This document shows positions 52,228-61,741 of a stretch of 64,000 nt of DNA, piece after piece. The stretch covers positions 1 to 64,000 of the forward strand of contig CADDZF010000001.1 of the NCBI GenBank assembly GCA_902812445.1, written 5' to 3'. Each line of letters starts with the position of its first letter. Position 1 is the stretch's first letter. Below the pieces are notes generated by a model. The model did not search any database and had not been told where the DNA came from. It saw only the letters and a list, made by a program, of their open reading frames with translations. A program made the translations under genes and the position numbers. The DNA comes from Methylococcaceae bacterium. GTDB taxonomy: Bacteria; Pseudomonadota; Gammaproteobacteria; Methylococcales; Methylococcaceae.

Positions 52228-55197
52228 TTATTGCCTGCGATCTTTGCGCGGCAGACCTTCCGACTTCATGATGGCATGCCGCAGCCTGACCTCGTCCGCA
52301 TCGGGCCGGCTGAAGTCGATGGTCTTGCTGAGCGCCGTCCAGACGGGATTGGCCTTTTCGGCATAGCTGATCGGCGCAAAGCGATACGGCTCGAAGTCCG
52401 GCTGATCGGTAAACAGCTCGCGCAGGTCCGTCGCGGCGGCATCGTACTGGTTCAACGGCGGCAAGCCCAAAATCAGGTTGATCGTCTTGAACACGCTCGC
52501 CAGACTGGCGTGAGTCTTGTCCACGTACTGCTTCCTGGCCCATGGACTGATCACGATGAGAAGCGAGCGGTGGCCGTCCACGTGGTCAAAGCCGTTCTGG
52601 GTATCGTCTTCCACCACGAAAATGACCGTGTCTTTCCAGCATGGACTGTTGGAAATGAGCTCCACCGTCAGGCCAAGAGCCGCATCGTTATCCTGAACGA
52701 AGCGCTTGAACGACCATTCCGGACCGTTGGGGTTGATATCCGCACTGCCGCCGCCGTGATCGTTGGGATAGTAAAGATCAACGAAATCGGGCAGCCGGCA
52801 CTCGCCTTTGGCGCGATCAACATAGTGCGCTTCGAACACCTGCCTGAAGCGGCTGAAGCGGCTGAAACGACCCGGATCGTCCGGCAGCGGCGCATCGGGA
52901 ATATGGGTGTTGTAGGTGGGGTACAAGTGATCGCTGTTGTCGCGCAACACTTTTTCCATCGGCACGTTGGTATGCTCGCGAGCGCCCGTCGGATCGGCGC
53001 CGAACGGCTCGTCGATGACGGCGAATTCATAGCCGTTGCCGAAATTGACGAAGCGCTTGCCGTTGCGCTGCAGGTGCAGATAGATGCCGCCGTGCTGGTT
53101 GTAGTCATTGGGCTCCGGCGAACTGTTGGCGTCGGTGAAACCGATGCGGCCGGGGTAGTTCTTGATGATCTCCGGATCGTCACCGGAATCCCGCCGCTGG
53201 CCGCCATAAGAGGCCGGCCAGTGGGTTTCCTCGAATTCGCTCGTGTACTGGCCGGTCAGCCAGCGATGGCCGTCGGAAGATACCGAAGGCTCGAGGAAAA
53301 AATTATCGCTGAACGCAAATCGCAGGGCCAGTTCGTGGTGATTCGGGCTGGCATCGTAACCCAGCGAATAGCGCGGCTCGCCGTTGACGGCTTGGCCGCT
53401 GCGGGTGCGGGTGATGTCGCCGAGGAGCAGGTCGTGCGTTGCGTTTTCCTTGTTCAGAAAAATGACGTGCCTGATCTTCGGGCTCGCCCTGCCCGGTCGG
53501 TTCGGAATCGGATCATCGCCCTGTGGCGCCCCATCCGCTGCTACGAAACCGTTATTGGCATAGACGCGCTCGCTATAGGCCGCCAACTGATCGGCGTCCG
53601 GAAGCGGGATGATGTTCACGGTTCCGAGCACGCTGTGCTTGGGCGAGCCAAGATTGTCCGGCGGCGAATCGTTATTGGGCCCCGCGCCGCGGCCGCGCGC
53701 GTTGGCGACGTACAGGGTTTTGCCATCGGCGCTGACTTGAACGCTGCTCGGCCACCAGCCGACCGGGATATGGCCGATCAGGCGGCCTGACTTGTTGCCC
53801 AACTTGACCACGCCGATGGCATTGACGCCCGCTTCGGCGACGTATAGATAGTTCGTATCCGGACTCATGGCCAGAGCGACCGGCTGCACGCCTTTCAGCT
53901 TGCGATCGCGACCCTTGAGCGGCGAGAGTTTAATCCGGCTGATTTCCTCGTAGGTAGCGGGATGCAGCACCGAGAGGCTATCGTTATTGCCGTTCGCCAC
54001 ATAAATGGCATCCGGACCGATAACCACCGCGTTCGGGTGGCTGCCGCTGTAGGTCTCGATGCCCGATTCCCGCTGCCCCACCAAAGGCCCGGTCTTAACG
54101 GTCCGTTTCAGTTCAGGACGACCGGGGTTGCCGACGTCCAGCACGTAGACGGACGAGGCTTCTGGGGCATTCGGGCTGCCCAGTCCCGGCAGCTTGTACT
54201 CGATTTCGCGATCGACATAGCCGCAGCGAATGCCCGCCTCATCGCGTAGGTCCGAAGGCAGCGTGCGCGGATCGACCGGCTTGATCTTGAGGGTTTTGTC
54301 CGCGCCGGTCTCGTCCGGGTAGCCGGCGCCGGGATAGCACAGAGGATAATCTACGTTCGCATCGCCGACCGCATTGTCCGGCCGTAGGTGAGCGTACTGG
54401 AATACGCCCACGTGAGTGACGAAAAGCGTCCGGTTGTCCTGGGACAGCGATATGCCGAAAGGGTAACGCCCGACTTTGGCGCTTCCGGCCACGGCCTGGA
54501 AGTTGTCCGGCTCGACCAGGCGGCTCTTGGCATCGGTGCCGGTCTTGATTTGCCGAGTATCGACGACGAACACCCGAAAGCTTCCCTGATCGACCGCATA
54601 AAGGTAATTTCCATCCCGGCTCATTGCCATATTGCCTGGAAAGGCGCCTTTGAAACGGTTCTTCGGATTTTCCACGACGTCCAAAGGGCGGTCGAGCGGA
54701 TGAGCCGGGCCGTTCAGATTGACCGAGCCGACGATTTTTCCGCTCGCCGCGTCCCCGAGCCAGATATTGCCGTTTTCCCCGCCCGACAGATAAAAGCGAC
54801 TGCTGTCCGCTGAGAATACGACGCCCATAAAACTGGCGCTGACGTTCACCCGGTTGATTTTCGGCGTTTGTGCGTCCAGTTCGCTAATCAGCGTGGTCGA
54901 GAAGCGCGAGGCGCCGCTGTTGATGGTGGCGAGCGTGCGGCCATCGGGGGATAGCGCCAGGCCGAAGGGCTTGGGCGCATCGACGTTGATCTCTTTTCCC
55001 GCCGGTGTGATCAGGCGGCCGCTGGGCAGCACCGCTGCAGGCTGACCGCTAATGACGGTTTCCCGGGTCGCGGGCAACTGTCCGGCGGGCGCTGAATATT
55101 CGACAAAATTGCCGGCTGCTGAATGTTCTGCCGCGATCAGCAGACCACAGAGCAGTAACAACACTTTGCTTTGTCTAAACCGAACTCGGCTGGCCAT
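52228..55197 (-). CDS. YncE-like beta-propeller / phosphoesterase family protein
   Basis: Signal peptide, beta-propeller repeats, HVIFLNKENATHDLLLGD and VEDDTQNGFDHVDGHRS. Confidence 0.85.
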   Translation of the reverse strand: MASRVRFRQSKVLLLLCGLLIAAEHSAAGNFVEYSAPAGQLPATRETVISGQPAAVLPSGRLITPAGKEINVDAPKPFGLALSPDGRTLATINSGASRFSTTLISELDAQTPKINRVNVSASFMGVVFSADSSRFYLSGGENGNIWLGDAASGKIVGSVNLNGPAHPLDRPLDVVENPKNRFKGAFPGNMAMSRDGNYLYAVDQGSFRVFVVDTRQIKTGTDAKSRLVEPDNFQAVAGSAKVGRYPFGISLSQDNRTLFVTHVGVFQYAHLRPDNAVGDANVDYPLCYPGAGYPDETGADKTLKIKPVDPRTLPSDLRDEAGIRCGYVDREIEYKLPGLGSPNAPEASSVYVLDVGNPGRPELKRTVKTGPLVGQRESGIETYSGSHPNAVVIGPDAIYVANGNNDSLSVLHPATYEEISRIKLSPLKGRDRKLKGVQPVALAMSPDTNYLYVAEAGVNAIGVVKLGNKSGRLIGHIPVGWWPSSVQVSADGKTLYVANARGRGAGPNNDSPPDNLGSPKHSVLGTVNIIPLPDADQLAAYSERVYANNGFVAADGAPQGDDPIPNRPGRASPKIRHVIFLNKENATHDLLLGDITRTRSGQAVNGEPRYSLGYDASPNHHELALRFAFSDNFFLEPSVSSDGHRWLTGQYTSEFEETHWPASYGGQRRDSGDDPEIIKNYPGRIGFTDANSSPEPNDYNQHGGIYLHLQRNGKRFVNFGNGYEFAVIDEPFGADPTGAREHTNVPMEKVLRDNSDHLYPTYNTHIPDAPLPDDPGRFSRFSRFRQVFEAHYVDRAKGECRLPDFVDLYYPNDHGGGSADINPNGPEWSFKRFVQDNDAALGLTVELISNSPCWKDTVIFVVEDDTQNGFDHVDGHRSLLIVISPWARKQYVDKTHASLASVFKTINLILGLPPLNQYDAAATDLRELFTDQPDFEPYRFAPISYAEKANPVWTALSKTIDFSRPDADEVRLRHAIMKSEGLPRKDRRQ

Positions 55198-55416
55198 TAT
55201 ACCCTCGCTTGCCCGGCGGGTCGCGGGCGCTTGTTGGTTTCCGTCTGATTGAGGATGATCTCGCCGGTGTTGACACAGCCTGGAGCGGCTCCCGGCGAAA
55301 GAACGGTAATCCTGCAATATGTCAAGCTGATTAAAGTCTGAGCGTGATGGCGATGGAAAACGGCGGAGAGGAGGCGTCTAGTTCACCGTCAGCCGCGATG
55401 TAGCCACAGGACCCCG

Positions 55417-56055
55417 TCACGCAAGCCCGGACTTGTGTGGATATTCGCACAAGTCCGCGATCACGCAACTGCCGCAGCGCGGCTTACGGGCAATACAGGT
55501 GTAGCGGCCGTGCAGGATCAAGAGATGATGGACGTCTTTCTTGAAGGCGTCGGGTACGTATTTTTCGAGTCCTCGTTCCACCTCGAGCACATTCCTGCCA
55601 GGTGCCAGACCGGTGCGGTTGGCGACCCGGAAGATGTGCCGGTCGACGGCGATGACGGATTGGCCAAAGGCCGTGTTGAGAATCACGCTGGCGGTCTTCC
55701 GTCCGACGCCGGGGAGGGCTTCCAGCTCTTCGCGCGTCTCGGGTACGCGCCCACCGTGCTTGTCCAGCAGAATGCGCGATAGCGCCAGGATGTGCCTGGC
55801 CTTGCTGTTGTAAAACCCGATCGTCTTGATGTATTCCTTCAATCCCTCTTCCCCCAGTGCCAAAATCGCGGCTGGCGTATTCGCCACCGGAAACAGCTTC
55901 GCCGTCGCCTTGTTGACGCCTTTGTCCGTCGACTGGGCCGACAGGATGACCGCTACCAGGAGCTCGAAGGGAGTCGCATAATGGAGCTCCGTGGCCGGAT
56001 TAGGAATCGTGGCGGCCAGGCGCTCGAGGATGAGTTTGCGTTTTGCCTGATTCAT
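55417..56055 (-). CDS. nth: Endonuclease III
   Basis: LPGVGRKTASVILN HhH and C-terminal 4Fe-4S Cys (CIARKPRCGSCVIADLC). Confidence 0.96.
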   Translation of the reverse strand: MNQAKRKLILERLAATIPNPATELHYATPFELLVAVILSAQSTDKGVNKATAKLFPVANTPAAILALGEEGLKEYIKTIGFYNSKARHILALSRILLDKHGGRVPETREELEALPGVGRKTASVILNTAFGQSVIAVDRHIFRVANRTGLAPGRNVLEVERGLEKYVPDAFKKDVHHLLILHGRYTCIARKPRCGSCVIADLCEYPHKSGLA

Positions 56056-56101
56056 GGGGATGCACGTACGACATACTGCTCGATACAGTTGCCGATTCTA
56101 T

Positions 56102-56244
56102 ATTGTTATTCCGGCCCGAAATACCTGGTATTTCGGGCCATCGCCCAGGCCAGTACCCGCCCGGCATTGGCTCACGCAGCTTGGCGCCGCGCTTTCGGCT
56201 CCCTGCCCTTTTATTAATTCGGCCTATTGAAGGGCCGGGTTAAT
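56102..56244 (-). repeat. MITE-like structured repeat, copy B
   Basis: Reverse complement aligns with 20634-20780; contains palindrome GGCCCGAAATACC-A-GGTATTTCGGGCC. Confidence 0.75.
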
Positions 56245-56393
56245 AGTTGGCGGTGAAGCGGAGGCGATGAGCGCTTGAAGCATCCGCTTACATCCGTTGC
56301 CTTTATCTGGCAGAATCCGCTTATCCGGCGAAGCCGTGTTCCGCCCGCGGCGGCATATGCCGGAGCTTGAAATTAACTTTGCGGTCGATTGCT

Positions 56394-57143
56394 ATGAGAG
56401 AAACACCCCCCATCCGGCTCGGCGTCAACATAGACCACGTAGCGACGCTCCGTCAGGCGCGGCGGACGAAATACCCGGCGCTGCTGCAGGCCGCGCTGCT
56501 GGCAGAACAAGCCGGCGCCGATGCCATCACGGCGCACCTGCGGGAAGACCGCCGGCACATCCAGGATCGCGACATCGAGCTGCTGCGCGAGATGATTCAG
56601 ACCCGTCTGAACCTCGAAATGGCGGTGACCGGCGAGATGATTTCCATCGCTAGGCGCATCCGCCCCGCGGCGTGTTGCCTGGTTCCGGAAAAGCGGGAGG
56701 AATTGACCACCGAAGGCGGACTCAACGTGGTTGCTCAATTCGATAAAATCAGCCGGGCCTCCAACGCACTTAGCGATGCAGACATCGAAGTCTCGCTGTG
56801 TATCGATGCCGAGCCGGCACAGGTCGATGCGGCGGCGAAAACGGGCGTACCCTTCATTGAACTGCATACCGGCCACTACGCCGATGCCGAGGATGCGACA
56901 CAGACGAAACATGAACTGGAGCGCCTGCGCCGGGCGGCGGCGCAGGCGCGTGCCGCGGGGCTCGGCGTCAATGCGGGCCATGGGCTACATTATCACAATG
57001 TCGAGGCGGTCTGCCGCATAGCGGAAATTGGTGAATTAAACATCGGTCATTCGATCATCGCCACGGCCCTTTTCACCGGTCTGGAAAAGGCCGTGGCCGA
57101 CATGAAAGCCATCATGCGGGCGGCGCGATCGCCAATGGATTGA
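56394..57143 (+). CDS. pdxJ: Pyridoxine 5'-phosphate synthase
   Basis: [31 protein letters not shown] 56394. Confidence 0.96.
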   Translation: MRETPPIRLGVNIDHVATLRQARRTKYPALLQAALLAEQAGADAITAHLREDRRHIQDRDIELLREMIQTRLNLEMAVTGEMISIARRIRPAACCLVPEKREELTTEGGLNVVAQFDKISRASNALSDADIEVSLCIDAEPAQVDAAAKTGVPFIELHTGHYADAEDATQTKHELERLRRAAAQARAAGLGVNAGHGLHYHNVEAVCRIAEIGELNIGHSIIATALFTGLEKAVADMKAIMRAARSPMD

Positions 57144-57256
57144 CCGGCTATAGCCGTTCTGTCATATTTGATGATCTCAGTTTGCCGGGCTGCGAGCGCC
57201 GCCGGGCTGGGATTGTCACTTGAGAGTCTTGCGCATTGACCGAGTGGGAGGCCCGT

Positions 57257-57925
57257 ATGCAGAACGCCCATAACAATAACACCAATGAGAGCGCCCATGA
57301 TCTCGAGCATCGGCAGTGGTTGACAAGTCATGCGTTGGTCCGCCAGCAAAAGATCAGGACCCGGATCATGCTGAGCTTGCTGCTGTTAAGCTTGTTCCTC
57401 ATGGTTTTGCTGCTTCCCGCCAAGAACCTGCTCGACATCTACGAGATCAAGCTTGCCATGGGCCCCAACGATGACGACCGGATGCAAGGGTATAACCAGG
57501 AGGTAGAGGCTCTGCAGCACAAAATCAGCGGTCTCATCACCGCCTCGATCGAAAGCAAGCTGCAGGTCATCGAGAACCGCATTCAGAGCGGAAAAATCTC
57601 TCTCGACGACATCAAGACCATCGAAGAGCTGAAAAACGATTTGAGCGTTCTGGAGGCGTATACGGTGAGGCCTGCGCTAATCAAGAGGACGGAAAAGCCG
57701 GCGTCCGCCGCGCGGCCGCGCAAGGCCGTGCACCCGCAAGACGGGCTGCTGGAAGAAGTTGCGCAGCTGAAGAGTCTCTTTTACTTCGCCGTCGCTTGTT
57801 TCGGCGTCATTGTCACGGTCATCGGCGGCTACTGGCTACAAGGCAGTTTGGGCTACAAGCGTATCGCGTCCGGCTTTGCAAAGTCACCCGCTTTGCTGGG
57901 AAGCAAAGAGCCGCCGAGCGATTAA
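57257..57925 (+). CDS. Hypothetical membrane protein with two TM helices and a coiled-coil-like centre
   Basis: IMLSLLLLSLFLMVLLL and FYFAVACFGVIVTVIGGYWL flank a charged region. Confidence 0.6.
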   Translation: MQNAHNNNTNESAHDLEHRQWLTSHALVRQQKIRTRIMLSLLLLSLFLMVLLLPAKNLLDIYEIKLAMGPNDDDRMQGYNQEVEALQHKISGLITASIESKLQVIENRIQSGKISLDDIKTIEELKNDLSVLEAYTVRPALIKRTEKPASAARPRKAVHPQDGLLEEVAQLKSLFYFAVACFGVIVTVIGGYWLQGSLGYKRIASGFAKSPALLGSKEPPSD

Positions 57926-58105
57926 CCCTTCATTGAGCGGTCGACGAGCCTTTAGCGGCACGGCATCGCCCATGCTCGGCCTGGACCCATGTTGTTCTCC
58001 AAGCCTTGGCGCAGCGCCGATGATCGCGTCCGGCAAAATGCTCCTTCGGTCACTGGCGCGGCCTTATTCGGACCGCGCGGTTCCATCTTCGAAGCGGACT
58101 GAAAC

Positions 58106-59131
58106 GTGAACAGCCCGATTTCCGTCGCTCCGATGATGGGCTGGACCGACCGCCATTGCCGTTACTTTATGCGGCTCATTTCTCGCCATGCCCTGCTGTA
58201 TACCGAGATGATCACGGCCGGCGCCCTTCTACACGGCGATCGCGATCGTCTCTTGGGCTTTCATCCGCAGGAGAAGCCGCTGGCCATCCAGCTCGGCGGA
58301 AGCCATCCAACTGAGCTGGCGCAGTGTGCGGCGATCGCCGAACGCTATGGCTACGATGAAATCAATCTCAACGTCGGCTGCCCGAGTGACCGCGTGCAAA
58401 AGGGGCGCTATGGGGCTTGTCTCATGGCCGAGCCCAAGCTTATCGCCTCCTGCGTAGCCGCGATGATGGAAACCGTCTCGCTGCCCGTCACGGTAAAAAC
58501 CCGGATCGGCATCGATCAGCGAGATCGCTACGAGGATCTGGCGCACTTCGTCGCAACGATTGCCGCCGCCGGCTGCCGCAAGTTAGTCATTCACGCCCGG
58601 AAAGCCTGGCTACAGGGACTGTCTCCCAAGGAAAACCGGCAAATCCCGCCGCTCCGCCACGATCTGGTATGGCGGATCAAAAAAGACTTTCCGGCGTTGG
58701 AAATCGTCCTCAACGGCGGCATAGGCGATCTCGATGAGGCTGAGCGGCAACTGCACCACGTCGATGGCGTGATGATAGGCCGCGCGGCTTATCATCACCC
58801 TTACCTGTTGGCCGCGGTGGACCGCCGTTTCCACGGCGACTCGGGCCCGGTCAAACCGCGAGAACAGATCGTCGATGACATGATTCCTTATATCGAGGAA
58901 GCATTAGCCGGCAATGTGCGTCTAAACAGTATCACGCGGCACATGCTGGGTCTGTTCCATGGCGTCTCGGGCGGGCGGCGCTGGCGTCGCTATCTGAGCG
59001 AAAAAGCCGGGAAGCCGGGTGTTGCGGCCGACTTGTTGCAACGGGCGATTGATCGGCGGGATGATCGAATGCAGTCAAGCCTTGCGCGACAGGATCAGAC
59101 GTCTGTGGCCGATTCGGATCGGCTGGGTTAA
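58106..59131 (+). CDS. dusA: tRNA-dihydrouridine(20/20a) synthase DusA
   Basis: VAPMMGWTDRHCRYFMRLIS, INLNVGCPSDRVQKGRYGACLM. Confidence 0.95.
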   Translation: MNSPISVAPMMGWTDRHCRYFMRLISRHALLYTEMITAGALLHGDRDRLLGFHPQEKPLAIQLGGSHPTELAQCAAIAERYGYDEINLNVGCPSDRVQKGRYGACLMAEPKLIASCVAAMMETVSLPVTVKTRIGIDQRDRYEDLAHFVATIAAAGCRKLVIHARKAWLQGLSPKENRQIPPLRHDLVWRIKKDFPALEIVLNGGIGDLDEAERQLHHVDGVMIGRAAYHHPYLLAAVDRRFHGDSGPVKPREQIVDDMIPYIEEALAGNVRLNSITRHMLGLFHGVSGGRRWRRYLSEKAGKPGVAADLLQRAIDRRDDRMQSSLARQDQTSVADSDRLG

Positions 59132-59155
59132 ACCTTATCATTTGAGTATCGAGCC

Positions 59156-59710
59156 ATGCACAGGGAAATGGAAACCTCTTATTCGCAACTGCTTCATGCC
59201 ATCGGCGAAGACACTTCGCGCGAAGGTTTGGTCGATACGCCCAAACGCGCTGCGGCGGCTTTTCGCTTTCTCAACGGCGGTTACCATCAATCCTTGGAGA
59301 GCGTGTTGAACAACGCGGTCTTCGAAGCCGATACGCAGGACATGGTCATCGTCAAGAACGTCGAGCTGTACTCGCTTTGCGAACATCACCTGTTGCCGTT
59401 CATCGGCAAATGCCACGTCGGCTACCTGCCGAAAGGCAAAGTGATCGGCCTGTCCAAAGTCGCCCGCATCGTCGAGATGTATGCGCGCCGCCTGCAGATT
59501 CAGGAGCGGCTCACCAAACAGATCGCCGATGCCATCCAGACCGCGGTCAGTCCTTCAGGCGTCGCCGTCGTCGTTGAGGCCAAGCACTTGTGCATGATGA
59601 TGCGCGGCGTGGAGAAGCAAAACTCGGTGATGACGACCTCGTCCATGCTCGGCCTGTTCCGCGACCGCATCAGCACGCGCTCCGAGTTTCTCGACCTGAT
59701 CAACCGTTGA
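59156..59710 (+). CDS. folE: GTP cyclohydrolase I
   Basis: [33 protein letters not shown]. Confidence 0.96.
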   Translation: MHREMETSYSQLLHAIGEDTSREGLVDTPKRAAAAFRFLNGGYHQSLESVLNNAVFEADTQDMVIVKNVELYSLCEHHLLPFIGKCHVGYLPKGKVIGLSKVARIVEMYARRLQIQERLTKQIADAIQTAVSPSGVAVVVEAKHLCMMMRGVEKQNSVMTTSSMLGLFRDRISTRSEFLDLINR

Positions 59711-60732
59711 ACGAACTTCCATTGCCTCTGACCGGCGCGCTACCCGCAGGCGAGGGTCCTGGAATCCTGCTGGTTAACCTGGGCACGCCCGAAGCACCGA
59801 CACCCACCGCCTTACGCCGCTACTTGGGCGAATTTCTATGGGATCCACGCGTCGTCGAAATCCCGCGTCCGATCTGGTGGCTGATCCTGCACCTTTTCGT
59901 GTTATCTATCCGCCCGCGCCGGTCGGCCAAAGCGTATCGAAAAATCTGGACCGAGCGCGGCTCGCCTTTGCGTTTTTTGACCCAGGACTTGAGCCGCGCG
60001 TTGCAGAATGCCCTCGAAGTTCGCCTGGGTGGCCCTCTAACCGTCGCAACGGCCATGCGCTACGGCCAGCCGTCCATCAGGCAGGGGCTGGAAGCGCTGC
60101 GCCAGTCCGGTGTAAAATCCGTTATCGTATTGCCGCTCTACCCGCAATATGCAGCGGCCTCGACCGGTTCAGCGTTTGACGCTGTAGCCGATACGCTGAA
60201 AAGCTGGCGGCATATTCCGGAACTCCACTTTATCAGCGATTATCACGCCGATCCCGGCTACACCGGCGCGCTTGCCGAATCCATCCGACACTACTGGTCG
60301 GTCAGCGCGAAGGCACACTATCTTTTGTTCTCCTTTCACGGCCTACCGCAACGCTCCAGCTCGCAAGGCGATCCCTACTACGATCAATGCCAGCGCACCG
60401 CTCGCTTGCTTGCCGAAGAACTAGGGCTTGCGGACACTCGCTGGAAGCTGGTTTTTCAATCGCGTTTCGGTGCCCAGAAATGGCTGCAACCCTATTGCGT
60501 GGAGGTTCTGCAACAACTCCCACGACAGGGAATCCGCGAGGTAGATGTGGTCTGTCCGGGCTTTGCCGTGGATTGTCTGGAAACCCTGGAAGAAATCGCT
60601 ATGACCAATCGAGACGTGTTCCTGCATGCCGGCGGCTCAGATTACCGCTATATTCCGGCCTTGAATGCAACACCCGCGCACGCCGAGGCGCTGGTCGATG
60701 TGATCCTTGCCAGGTTGCGGGGCGTCCGCTAG
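59707..60732 (+). CDS. hemH: Ferrochelatase
   Basis: [36 protein letters not shown] start overlaps the folE stop. Confidence 0.93.
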   Translation: MNELPLPLTGALPAGEGPGILLVNLGTPEAPTPTALRRYLGEFLWDPRVVEIPRPIWWLILHLFVLSIRPRRSAKAYRKIWTERGSPLRFLTQDLSRALQNALEVRLGGPLTVATAMRYGQPSIRQGLEALRQSGVKSVIVLPLYPQYAAASTGSAFDAVADTLKSWRHIPELHFISDYHADPGYTGALAESIRHYWSVSAKAHYLLFSFHGLPQRSSSQGDPYYDQCQRTARLLAEELGLADTRWKLVFQSRFGAQKWLQPYCVEVLQQLPRQGIREVDVVCPGFAVDCLETLEEIAMTNRDVFLHAGGSDYRYIPALNATPAHAEALVDVILARLRGVR

Positions 60733-60784
60733 CCGGCATCCCCTTTGGTGCCAGCTCCTTGCCCTTGCATGCGAAGCGCTGCCT

Positions 60785-61627
60785 TCAGCCCCAATAAATC
60801 AGTTGAAAAAGCTCACGAAACTGTCTGTCCACTTCACCGTCGATCGCGTCCACAATGGTCTTATCGAGCGAGAGGAAACACCAGAGGGATGAATCCATGG
60901 CATCCGCGCGAGCGTTCAGGCTGAGAAGGCTTGCCAGCGTGACGATGCCCGCCTCCTGAGCGAACAGGAGGGCATCTTGCGGATGGCCGTGATGCTCGAT
61001 CGTGATGGCAATCACCTCGGGCAGCCGCCAGCGCTTCGCGAGTTCTGCACCGACTTCATAATGATCAAAGCCCATCGTCCTGACTTCCGCCGACCGCTCG
61101 CCCACGCCTTCAGCTTTCATCAGCAACGCGGCCGCGCGTGCCAGCTCCGGAATGCGGTGGTAAATGACCAGTCGCCCCACTTCGTGCAGCAGGCCGCAAA
61201 TGAATACTGAGTTCAGTCGCTTGCCCAACCGGTGCCGGTCCGTGAGGGCCTTGGCGAACAGTGCGCAGCGCACGCTGACGATCCAGAACTCGCGCATGGA
61301 CAGGATGCTGTTGGGGAGCGATGAAAACTTGTCCACGACCAACGTCGCCAGGACGAGGTTTCTCAAGTCGCGCTCGCCGAGGATGGTGACGGCGTGGGCG
61401 ATCGACGTGGTTCTCGAGGGAAACCCATAGAAAGCGCTATTGACGATTTTCAGCAGCCGCGCCGCCAGACCAGGATCGTGTTGGATGATGTGGGCGACGT
61501 CTTGCGCCGTCGCGTCAGGGTCTTCGAGCGCCCGATTGATCGCGAGAAATAACTCGGGCGGGGAAGCCAGTTGCACATTGCCGGCGAGAAGCTCGCGGAC
61601 GCTTATGGCGGGTAGATCAGGATTCAT
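60785..61627 (-). CDS. HDOD-domain signalling protein
   Basis: VAHIIQHDPGLAARLLKIVNSAFYGFPSRTTSIAHAVTILGERDLRNLVLA. Confidence 0.92.
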   Translation of the reverse strand: MNPDLPAISVRELLAGNVQLASPPELFLAINRALEDPDATAQDVAHIIQHDPGLAARLLKIVNSAFYGFPSRTTSIAHAVTILGERDLRNLVLATLVVDKFSSLPNSILSMREFWIVSVRCALFAKALTDRHRLGKRLNSVFICGLLHEVGRLVIYHRIPELARAAALLMKAEGVGERSAEVRTMGFDHYEVGAELAKRWRLPEVIAITIEHHGHPQDALLFAQEAGIVTLASLLSLNARADAMDSSLWCFLSLDKTIVDAIDGEVDRQFRELFQLIYWG

Positions 61628-61741
61628 TTATGCTGTCGTGCTTATCGGCTCGAGAGCCATCTTTCCCGGTAATGAGCGGCAGGTTAATATGATGGGTCAT
61701 CCGTCGTATCGATCCCGCATTTCGCACCCCTTCTCCGCTTC

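Noticed and set aside
51967-53790. 607-aa plus-strand ORF
   Set aside because: Lies entirely antisense to the TonB receptor and phosphoesterase genes, which have clear domain motifs; low-complexity shadow ORF of GC-rich coding DNA.
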